A stretch of DNA of 5,346 nucleotides. Source: Caryophanales bacterium. GTDB lineage: Bacteria; Bacillota_I; Bacilli_A; RFN20; JAISJY01. The position numbers and the translations under genes were made by a program. The notes below the pieces were generated by a model. It saw only the letters and a program-made list of their open reading frames with translations. It had not been told where the DNA came from and did not search any database. Within the stretch, counting starts at the first letter, position 1. Every line of letters begins with the position of its first letter. Location of the stretch: NCBI GenBank assembly GCA_031261365.1, contig JAISJY010000066.1, positions 1-5,346 of the forward strand. The letters run 5' to 3'. Shown here piece by piece: positions 1-5,346 of this stretch.

Positions 1-645
1 GAAGTAGTTCGTTATTTGGAAAGAGTGGCAACTCCTGAAGATATTAAAGATTATGAAAGTAATAAAAACAGAGCTTCCACATTTTTACCATTAATTCGTA
101 ACTTAATTAGTAAGCATAATCTAGAAATGAAAATAGTTGATATAGCTTTTACTTTAGATACTACTAAAATAATGATTATTTATGCTTCGGAGGAAAGAGT
201 TGATTTTAGAGAATTATTAAGAGATTTAGCCGTTTTATTAAAGTGCAGAATTGATTTAAAACAAATCGCTCCCCGTGATAGAGCCAAGATAATAGGAGGA
301 GTTGGTATTTGTGGTCTTATTTTATGTTGTTCTAGAATATTATCTGAATTTGATTCCATAAATATGAAATATATTAGAAATCAAAATCTTGCCTATGATA
401 TTGCTAAATTGTCTGGTCCTTGTGGTAAATTAATATGTTGTTTGAAGTTTGAAGATGAATATTACACTGAGTTTAGAGAAAGTCTTCCTAAAATAAATGA
501 TATAATTCGGTATAATGGTAGAAATGTTAAAGTTGTTGGTTATAATGTTTTAAAAAGACAGGTAAAATTATCTTCTTTTAATGGAGAAAGCGAGGAAATA
601 ATATTTGTTCCTGCTTCTGAATTAGATGGAAGTAATAAGCAATAG
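1..645 (+). CDS. ricT: RicT (YaaT/PSP1-domain) RNA-maturation cofactor, 5'-truncated by window edge
   Basis: The reading frame is open from base 1. A TTG at 16 is only an internal leucine codon, because the codons before it (E-V-V-R-Y) continue the family sequence. The visible 214 residues, compared from memory with the roughly 275-residue Bacillus protein, suggest about 60 N-terminal residues are missing. The first ~95 visible residues match the PSP1 C-terminal domain (RVDFRELLRDLA). Two cysteine clusters of the form CG-x3-CC follow, at visible residues 104-110 (GGVGICG...CC) and 141-147 (SGPCG...CC). In the family, RicT works with RicA and RicF as an Fe-S protein complex in the cytoplasm that assists RNase Y-dependent mRNA maturation; it also affects sporulation and competence in Bacillus. 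All six cysteines of the two clusters are kept, so cluster binding is probably retained. The gene ends with TAG at 643-645, inside rsmI. Identification is secure; the partners are not in view. Confidence 0.93.
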   Translation, partial: EVVRYLERVATPEDIKDYESNKNRASTFLPLIRNLISKHNLEMKIVDIAFTLDTTKIMIIYASEERVDFRELLRDLAVLLKCRIDLKQIAPRDRAKIIGGVGICGLILCCSRILSEFDSINMKYIRNQNLAYDIAKLSGPCGKLICCLKFEDEYYTEFRESLPKINDIIRYNGRNVKVVGYNVLKRQVKLSSFNGESEEIIFVPASELDGSNKQ

Positions 646-1453
646 TTTATATTTAGTTCCAACACCTATTGGTAATTTAAGTGAATTATCGGCTAGAGCA
701 CTTTTTGTTTTAAAGAATGTTGATTATATTTTCTGTGAAGATACTAGAAATACTTTAAAATTACTTAATCATTTTGATTTTACTAAGCATTTAATATCAT
801 TACACGAACATAATGAACAAACGGCTTCTAATAAAGTTATTGATTTCTTAAAGGAAGGAAAATCTATTGCCTATGTTTCTGATGCTGGAACACCTTTAAT
901 AAGTGACCCTGGCAGTATTTTAGTTAATAAAGTTAGAGAAGCAAACTATAAAGTAATTCCTTTGTCTGGTCCATCAGCTTTAATTAATGCTTTAGTAGGC
1001 TCTGGCTTTGACATTACTCATTTTTATTTTCAAGGTTTTTTATCTCTTAAATCTTCTTTAAGAAAAAAAGAACTTCTTGATTTAAGCCATAGATTAGAAA
1101 CTATTGTTATTTATGAATCGCCCCATAAGTTTATGGAAACTATCAAAGAGTTTATTGAGGTATTTAAAGAAAGAAAGATATGTGTTTGTAGAGAATTAAC
1201 CAAAATATATGAAGAGTTTTTTATTGGAAATGCTCCAGAAATATTACAGCATTATCAAGAAGGTATTAAAGGTGAAATAGTTTTAGTTATTGAAAACCAA
1301 AAAAAAGAATTAATAATAGATGATGCTTTGTTATTAAAAAAGTTATCTTTAAAATTAAAAACTCTTTCGGCTAAAGATGCGATAGAACAATTAAGCCAAG
1401 AAACTCAAATAGCTAAAAACTATCTCAAAAGTCTATATTTAGGGCATAAATAA
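626..1453 (+). CDS. rsmI: 16S rRNA (cytidine1402-2'-O)-methyltransferase RsmI
   Basis: RsmI uses S-adenosylmethionine to 2'-O-methylate C1402 of 16S rRNA in the decoding centre, where RsmH adds the N4 methyl. The 275-residue protein is near the family length (about 285-290) and is a tetrapyrrole-methylase-fold enzyme. Hallmarks in order are LVPTPIGNL (10-18), CEDTR (37-41), SDAGTPLISDPG (85-96), LSGPSA (113-118), FQGF (135-138), YESPHK (163-168), CRELTK (188-193) and GEIVLVIE (216-223). The C-terminal helical segment (about 247-275) with SAKDAIEQL is also typical. The start is forced: an in-frame TAG at 623-625 directly precedes the ATG, and no other ATG, GTG or TTG lies before the conserved PTPIGN. 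There is no good Shine-Dalgarno site at normal distance, and the first 20 nt overlap the end of ricT, so initiation is probably coupled to ricT translation. No motif is missing. No terminator is evident after the gene. Confidence 0.96.
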   Translation: MEVISNSLYLVPTPIGNLSELSARALFVLKNVDYIFCEDTRNTLKLLNHFDFTKHLISLHEHNEQTASNKVIDFLKEGKSIAYVSDAGTPLISDPGSILVNKVREANYKVIPLSGPSALINALVGSGFDITHFYFQGFLSLKSSLRKKELLDLSHRLETIVIYESPHKFMETIKEFIEVFKERKICVCRELTKIYEEFFIGNAPEILQHYQEGIKGEIVLVIENQKKELIIDDALLLKKLSLKLKTLSAKDAIEQLSQETQIAKNYLKSLYLGHK

Positions 1454-1504
1454 AAGAATGTCTTACTAAAAAAGAGCTTAAAATTACAAAATCTATAAAA
1501 ATTA

Positions 1505-1520
1505 ATTTAATTAATTAAAT
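1505..1520. repeat. Perfect 16-bp AT-only palindrome upstream of the EF-G-like gene
   Basis: The 16 bases ATTTAATTAATTAAAT read identically on both strands. An outer pair of 6-mers, ATCTAT at 1491-1496 and ATAGAT at 1519-1524, extends the dyad imperfectly. The palindrome sits where the -35 region of the downstream promoter should be. It could be an operator, an AT-rich activating element, or chance in a very AT-rich spacer. There is no T-tract after it, so it is not an intrinsic terminator. The palindrome is certain; a function is not. Confidence 0.45.
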
Positions 1521-1534
1521 AGATATGGTATCAT
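1506..1534 (+). promoter_or_regulatory. Extended -10 promoter for the EF-G-like gene
   Basis: TATCAT at 1529-1534 matches the -10 consensus at five of six positions and is preceded by TGG at 1526-1528, the TGn extended -10 element. The -35 at 17-bp spacing, TTTAAT (1506-1511), is weak, which is typical when an extended -10 is present. Transcription would start near 1541, leaving a leader of about 35 nt with the Shine-Dalgarno AGAAAGG at 1564-1570, five bases before the ATG. Read-through from rsmI is also possible because no terminator separates them. Confidence 0.55.
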
Positions 1535-1575
1535 TGATTTAATGGCAAAAATAGATTATTAAAAGAAAGGAAAAT

Positions 1576-3591
1576 ATGAAAGACTACAAAGCTAATAATA
1601 TCCGCAACATTGTTGTGGTTGGACATCAAGGAAGCGGTAAAACCTCTTTGATGGAAGCAGTTTTATTTTACACAGGAGTTATTAATAAAAAGGGGTCAAC
1701 AGCTCTAAGTAATACTGTTAGTGACTATTCCAAAGAGGAAAAAGCAAGACAAGTATCTATTAGAACTAGTTTAATACCAGTGGAATATCGCGATACTAAG
1801 ATTAATTTTTTAGATACTCCGGGAACATTTGACTTCGTTAGTGAAGTTTTAGCACCTTTAAGAGTGGCTAGAGCAGGTATCATTATAGTTGATGCTACCA
1901 AAGGAGTTGAACCAGGCACAAAAAAGGTTTATAGATATTTAAGACAACATTCTATTCCAACTTTAATTGTTATTAATAAGATTTATAAAGAGGGAGCAGA
2001 TTATGATAAAGTTTTAGAAGGCTTAAGACATTCATTTGGTAGAAAAGTTGTTCCTTTTAATTATCTAGAAGGCGACAAACTTGTTAATGCTATTGAAAGT
2101 AAAGAGCCAAGTGTGGTGGAATTAGCTAGTGAAATAGATGATGCTTTAACTGAAAAGTTTTTAATGGAAGAACCAATTGAAGTTAGTGAAATTAAAGAAT
2201 CTTTAATTAATGGTATTAGAAAAGGTTTAGTTACACCGGTCGTTATTACTTCATCGGCTGTTTCTTCACCTACTAATTTAGGAGTTCAAGAACTATTAGA
2301 TATTTTAGTAGATTATTTTCCAAGTTCAGCTGAACCAAAGGTCAAGTTTAATGAAAGTAGTGAAGAATATGAAATAAGTGAAAGAGTAATTAGTGAAACT
2401 GCTCCTGTAACAGCTTATGTCTTTAAAACAGATGTTGATCCTTTTGTTGGTAAATTATCTTATGTTTATCTTAATTCTGGTTCATTAAGTAAAGGTCAAG
2501 CTATTTTTAATTCAACTTTAGGAGTAAAAGAGACTATTGGAAATGTTTTAATATTAAGAGGCAAAGACCAAATTGAAGTTAGTAAATTGGTAGCAGGTGA
2601 TATTGGTATTGTCACGAAGACTAATTCTTTAGAAACAGGTAATACTATTGTTGGTGAAAAAGATAATTTTGTTTACCCAGAAACTATTAAAATAACTCCT
2701 TTTATTTCTTTTGCTTTAGAAGTTAAAAGTAAAAATGATGAAGGTAAAATTAGTGAAGCCTTAAAGAAGATAGGTATTGAGGATTTATCTATTTCAGTAG
2801 AGAGGAACTCTGAATCTAAACAATTAATTATTGGATTACAAGGTCAAGCCCATTTAGATTATGTAGTTGAAAAATTAAAGAATATTTATAATGTTGAAGT
2901 TAAGACAGGAGTGGCTAAAATACCTTATAGAGAAACAATAAAAGGTAAGGTTGAACAATTAGGAAAGTATGTGAAACAGTCTGGCGGTTCTGGTCAATAT
3001 GGTATTGCAAATATGCGGTTTGAACATAATAAAGGCGAGGAAACTCCGGTTTTTGTTGATGATATTTTTGGTGGAGCTATTCCAGGAAACTTTATTCCTG
3101 CTGTTGAAAAAGGTTTTAGAGAGGCTTGTTTAAAAGGTGTTTTAGCAGGTTATCCTGTTATTAATATTAAAGCAACAGTTTTTGATGGGAAGTATCATCC
3201 CGTTGATTCTAGTGAATTAGCTTTTAAGATGGCAGCTATCTTTGCTTTTAAAGATGGGTGTGCTCAACCAGCTGCTAAACCTACTTTATTAGAACCTATT
3301 TACCGGGTAAAAGTAGTGATGCCAAATGATTTTGTTGGTGATATTATTGGTGATTTGAATAAAAGAAGAGGTTTAATTGAAGGTATGGAAGTATTAAGTG
3401 CGGATGAGCAACAAGTAACAGCTACTGTTCCTCAAGCTGAATTAGCAACTTATATTCTTGATTTAAATGCTTTAACAAGAGCTCAAGCTTCCTTTACTAT
3501 GGAGTTTGTAGAATATCGGGAAGTGCCTCAAGATTCTCAAAAGAAGATTATTGAGGAAGCTAGAAAAGCTGAAGAAGAGAAAGATAAATAA
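1576..3591 (+). CDS. Elongation factor G-like translational GTPase (EF-G paralogue, FusA2-type) with atypical G motifs
   Basis: The 671-residue cytosolic protein has full EF-G architecture: G domain (about 1-253), domain II (275-360), domain III (370-445), domain IV (448-565) and domain V (568-655), then a Lys/Glu-rich tail. Canonical EF-G is about 690-700 residues. EF-G moves tRNA and mRNA through the ribosome. Domain IV keeps KQSGG-x-GQYG (467-476) and YHPVDSSELAFK (540-551); domain V has GDLNKRRGLIEGME (592-605). The G motifs are unusual. G1 is GHQGSGKT (16-23, no Asp where EF-G has GHxDxGKT). Switch I reads KARQVSI (56-62, Ser61 for the usual Thr and Gln59 for Gly). G3 is DTPGT (80-84, Thr in place of the switch II His). 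G4 is NKIY (134-137, Tyr in place of Asp). G5 is SSA (226-228). DxPG without His and SI in switch I are, from memory, also seen in the EF-G-like subfamily; the NKIY is not expected. No tuf, rpsL or rpsG is adjacent, as expected of a paralogue and not the main fusA. The ATG follows a good Shine-Dalgarno site. The gene has its own promoter and terminator. Family membership is firm; the activity is unknown. Confidence 0.9.
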   Translation: MKDYKANNIRNIVVVGHQGSGKTSLMEAVLFYTGVINKKGSTALSNTVSDYSKEEKARQVSIRTSLIPVEYRDTKINFLDTPGTFDFVSEVLAPLRVARAGIIIVDATKGVEPGTKKVYRYLRQHSIPTLIVINKIYKEGADYDKVLEGLRHSFGRKVVPFNYLEGDKLVNAIESKEPSVVELASEIDDALTEKFLMEEPIEVSEIKESLINGIRKGLVTPVVITSSAVSSPTNLGVQELLDILVDYFPSSAEPKVKFNESSEEYEISERVISETAPVTAYVFKTDVDPFVGKLSYVYLNSGSLSKGQAIFNSTLGVKETIGNVLILRGKDQIEVSKLVAGDIGIVTKTNSLETGNTIVGEKDNFVYPETIKITPFISFALEVKSKNDEGKISEALKKIGIEDLSISVERNSESKQLIIGLQGQAHLDYVVEKLKNIYNVEVKTGVAKIPYRETIKGKVEQLGKYVKQSGGSGQYGIANMRFEHNKGEETPVFVDDIFGGAIPGNFIPAVEKGFREACLKGVLAGYPVINIKATVFDGKYHPVDSSELAFKMAAIFAFKDGCAQPAAKPTLLEPIYRVKVVMPNDFVGDIIGDLNKRRGLIEGMEVLSADEQQVTATVPQAELATYILDLNALTRAQASFTMEFVEYREVPQDSQKKIIEEARKAEEEKDK

Positions 3592-3593
3592 TT

Positions 3594-3621
3594 ATGAGTG
3601 GCTTGAAAGAGCCACTTATTT
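3594..3621 (+). terminator. Intrinsic terminator after the EF-G-like gene
   Basis: The hairpin starts two bases after the EF-G-like stop codon. ATGAGTGGCT (3594-3603) pairs with AGCCACTTAT (3610-3619) over ten base pairs with one G-U wobble. The core is GTGGCT/AGCCAC. The six-base loop TGAAAG can close further by a T-G wobble to give a GAAA tetraloop. The following tract, TTATTTAATA, is only moderately U-rich, so termination may be incomplete. The next gene nevertheless has its own promoter. Confidence 0.8.
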
Positions 3622-3655
3622 AATAAAAAGAATTATAGTTGTAATCGTTTATTTA

Positions 3656-3683
3656 TAGACATTATCTTTTTTTAGTATAAAAT
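3656..3683 (+). promoter_or_regulatory. Sigma-A-like promoter for the glycosyltransferase operon
   Basis: TAGACA at 3656-3661 (five of six to TTGACA) and TAAAAT at 3678-3683 (five of six to TATAAT) are separated by 16 bp. An overlapping TATAAA at 3676-3681 is a second possible -10 but would have a 14-bp spacer. A Shine-Dalgarno AAAGGA (3693-3698) lies nine bases before the ATG at 3708. The site lies downstream of the terminator, so the glycosyltransferase appears to head a new transcription unit. Confidence 0.65.
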
Positions 3684-3707
3684 AAGTAGGCAAAAGGAAA
3701 TTAAGAA

Positions 3708-5066
3708 ATGAACGAATTATTAAATAATATATGGAAGTTTATTAAAGGTGATTATTCATTTCTTCGAATAATTACTTCCGAGCAAGAGGCTATTGGTAAC
3801 ACTTTTGGAACAGTTTTGAATATTATAAATTATGTCATTATGGTTGGTTTTGGTCTTTTATATGCTTATCAAGTTGTTTTAACATTTATTGCTGTTTTTT
3901 GGAAACCAAGAAAATATCATGAAACTGAAAAATATGCTCACTTTGCTATTTTAACTTGTAGTAGAAATGAAGAAAGTGTTATTGAACAATTTATTGAGAC
4001 AATTACTAAGCAAAACTATCCCAAAGATAAAATAACTATTATTGTTTTAGTTGATAATTGTATTGATAAGACTGCTGAAATAGCCCGTCAATTAGGTGTT
4101 AATGTTATTGAAAGAAATGACACATTAAATGTTGGTAAGAGTTTTGCTTTAGATTATGCTTACAAACAAATCCATACCCAAGGTTTAGATAATAATATTG
4201 ATGGTTATGTCGTCTTTGATACTGATAACTTATTAGATAAAAACTTTTTAAAAGAGATAAATAAAGCTTATCAAGAAACAGGTTATCAGGTTTTAACAGG
4301 CTTTCGGAACACCTCTAACATTGGGGGTTCTTTTTGGACTGCAGGTACGGCTTATTGGTTTTTTAGAGAGTCTTTTTTATTACATAAAGCTAGAGCTATT
4401 CTTGATATAACAACCTTCATTTCTGGTACTGGTTATTTTATAAGTAAAGAAATAATCCAAGAGCAAAGCGGTTGGTCTTATCATAAGTTTACTGAAGATT
4501 TAGAGTTTTCTATTAATTATGTTTTAAAAGATAAGAAAATTATGTTTGTTTATGAGGCTGTTTTTTATGATGAGCAACCTTTATCTGGTAAGGATAGTTG
4601 GAACCAAAGGCAAAGGTGGATTAAAGGATTATTACAATGTTTTAAAAGTTATGGTGGTAAGTTATTTAAGAAAACCATTACTCCTAGTCAGAAAACAAAT
4701 CATTTTGAAAGTTATGAAATGTTAATATTTGCTACTCCATTACCAACAATTGTCATAACATGGTTAGTTATTTTTGGTTTATTATCTCTTGGAAATGTTT
4801 TATTTACAAATGCTAATATGATTTATTTTATTCAAACCTTTTTGGCTTCAATTCTAGACTATTTCTGGCAGTTTATTTTTGCAACTATTGGATTAGGGTA
4901 TATAATTTCTTTTTTTAATTGGCGGGAAATGAAATGTTCAATAGCTTTAAAACTATTATATCCTTTAGTTTTTTGGATTTATATTTTATCTTTTTTAATA
5001 TTAACTTTTATTACTCCTTATAAAAAAATAACTTGGAAACCTATTAAACATTATAAACAGTTATGA
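3708..5066 (+). CDS. Membrane-bound family 2 glycosyltransferase (processive synthase-like)
   Basis: The 452-residue protein is a predicted integral membrane GT2 enzyme with a cytosolic catalytic domain that transfers sugar from a nucleotide-sugar donor. One long hydrophobic segment lies near the N-terminus (about 34-65), then the GT-A domain (about 77-320), then hydrophobic stretches at about 338-361, 384-404 and 412-437. Active-site features visible are VDNCIDKT (115-122, Asp116), NVGKSFALDYA (141-151), the metal-binding DxD Asp171-Thr-Asp173, SGTGYFI (239-245), the ED motif FTEDLE (261-266, general base region) and QRQRW (300-304, the QxxRW motif). ED plus QxxRW with flanking membrane helices is the pattern of cellulose, hyaluronan and poly-GlcNAc synthases, so a polysaccharide or glycolipid product is likely. 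There is no PilZ domain. The sugar and product cannot be told from sequence. Start: ATG 3708 with AAAGGA upstream. Many Trp residues, all TGG; stop is TGA, overlapping the next ATG. Confidence 0.9.
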   Translation: MNELLNNIWKFIKGDYSFLRIITSEQEAIGNTFGTVLNIINYVIMVGFGLLYAYQVVLTFIAVFWKPRKYHETEKYAHFAILTCSRNEESVIEQFIETITKQNYPKDKITIIVLVDNCIDKTAEIARQLGVNVIERNDTLNVGKSFALDYAYKQIHTQGLDNNIDGYVVFDTDNLLDKNFLKEINKAYQETGYQVLTGFRNTSNIGGSFWTAGTAYWFFRESFLLHKARAILDITTFISGTGYFISKEIIQEQSGWSYHKFTEDLEFSINYVLKDKKIMFVYEAVFYDEQPLSGKDSWNQRQRWIKGLLQCFKSYGGKLFKKTITPSQKTNHFESYEMLIFATPLPTIVITWLVIFGLLSLGNVLFTNANMIYFIQTFLASILDYFWQFIFATIGLGYIISFFNWREMKCSIALKLLYPLVFWIYILSFLILTFITPYKKITWKPIKHYKQL

Positions 5067-5346
5067 AAGTAATTGAAACGGCTAAACAAATATTAAAGAA
5101 GGAAATTGCTCTTAAAGATGTTAATGATATTGCGGTCTTTTTCTATTTAGTAATTAGAGATTTAAAGCAAACATATATTAATCGGATTTATCAATTAAAG
5201 CATTATTTATACTATCAAGTTGATGAAGTTATTACCGTTTTTGAGAATATAAAAGATAGTGAGAAATTAAAAGAAAATCGTTTAGAGGCTTATTTAATAT
5301 ATCTTGATATTTGTGATGGTAGAACTATGAAATTATTAATGGACCA
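5063..5346 (+). CDS. Unrecognised protein, N-terminal part only (cut by window end)
   Basis: An open frame runs from ATG 5063 to the window end with no stop, giving 94 complete codons. The ATG overlaps the TGA of the glycosyltransferase (ATGA), indicating translational coupling and a shared operon; there is no clear Shine-Dalgarno site of its own. Codon use matches the neighbouring genes. The visible part, beginning MKVIETAKQILKKE, is rich in Leu, Ile, Tyr, Lys and Glu and looks mainly alpha-helical and soluble, with no signal peptide and no obvious membrane helix. It has one cysteine (Cys84). I recognise no family motif. By position it may help the glycosyltransferase, as an accessory, regulator or partner enzyme, but that is only inferred from gene order. 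Confidence 0.75.
   Translation, partial: MKVIETAKQILKKEIALKDVNDIAVFFYLVIRDLKQTYINRIYQLKHYLYYQVDEVITVFENIKDSEKLKENRLEAYLIYLDICDGRTMKLLMD

Noticed and set aside
16..18. TTG as the start codon of ricT
   Set aside because: The frame continues to base 1 without a stop and the upstream residues fit the RicT family, so the gene is truncated by the window and TTG is an internal Leu.
1454..1504. Terminator after rsmI
   Set aside because: No G/C-containing hairpin followed by a T-run is visible in this stretch; only weak AT pairing is possible.
1534..1562. TTGATT and TATTAA spaced by 17 bp as a second promoter
   Set aside because: Transcription would begin about where the Shine-Dalgarno site lies, leaving no usable leader; the extended -10 at 1526-1534 is better placed.
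1725..1919. Minus-strand open frame of 64 codons inside the EF-G-like gene
   Set aside because: It lies opposite the conserved G domain, resembles no protein family I know and has no ribosome site of its own; it is a shadow of the plus-strand gene.
1576..3591. Tetracycline ribosomal protection protein or release factor 3
   Set aside because: Domain IV and V motifs (KQSGG-x-GQYG, YHPVDSSELAFK, RRGLIEGME) are those of EF-G; RF3 lacks domains IV-V, and the Tet(M)-type C-terminal loops are not seen.
1..5346. CRISPR array, tRNA or rRNA gene, insertion sequence, phage genes or a defence system
   Set aside because: No regularly spaced repeats, no tRNA-like cloverleaf, no transposase or integrase motifs and no terminal inverted repeats were seen; the window is filled by housekeeping and envelope genes.

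Overview
The window is AT-rich and densely coded, with every supported gene on the plus strand. It looks like a low-GC Gram-positive bacterium of the Bacillota/Bacilli type, possibly one of the reduced, uncultured Bacilli or wall-less relatives. The support is a RicT gene next to rsmI, as in the Bacillus ricT-rsmI region, strongly A/T-ending codon use with AGA for Arg, and AG-rich Shine-Dalgarno sites. All tryptophans in the glycosyltransferase use TGG and that gene ends in TGA, so this is the standard bacterial code, not the UGA=Trp code of mycoplasmas. The species cannot be named from this sequence.

Layout. (1) 1-645: the 3' part of ricT (PSP1-domain protein), cut by the window start. (2) 626-1453: rsmI, 16S rRNA 2'-O-methyltransferase, overlapping ricT by 20 nt and starting directly after an in-frame stop. 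(3) 1454-1575: intergenic, with an extended -10 promoter and a 16-bp perfect palindrome. (4) 1576-3591: a non-canonical EF-G paralogue followed by an intrinsic terminator hairpin (3594-3621). (5) 3622-3707: a sigma-A-like promoter. (6) 3708-5066: a membrane-bound family 2 glycosyltransferase. (7) 5063 to the end: the start of an unrecognised gene coupled to it by an ATGA overlap.

Functionally there are two parts. The left two thirds concerns RNA and translation: RicT acts in mRNA maturation, RsmI modifies the ribosomal decoding centre, and the EF-G-like factor acts on the ribosome. The right third is a cell-envelope or polysaccharide transcription unit. The most notable item is the EF-G paralogue. 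Its domains II-V look intact, but its GTPase motifs depart from canonical EF-G at several positions, including loss of the switch II histidine and of the NKxD aspartate.
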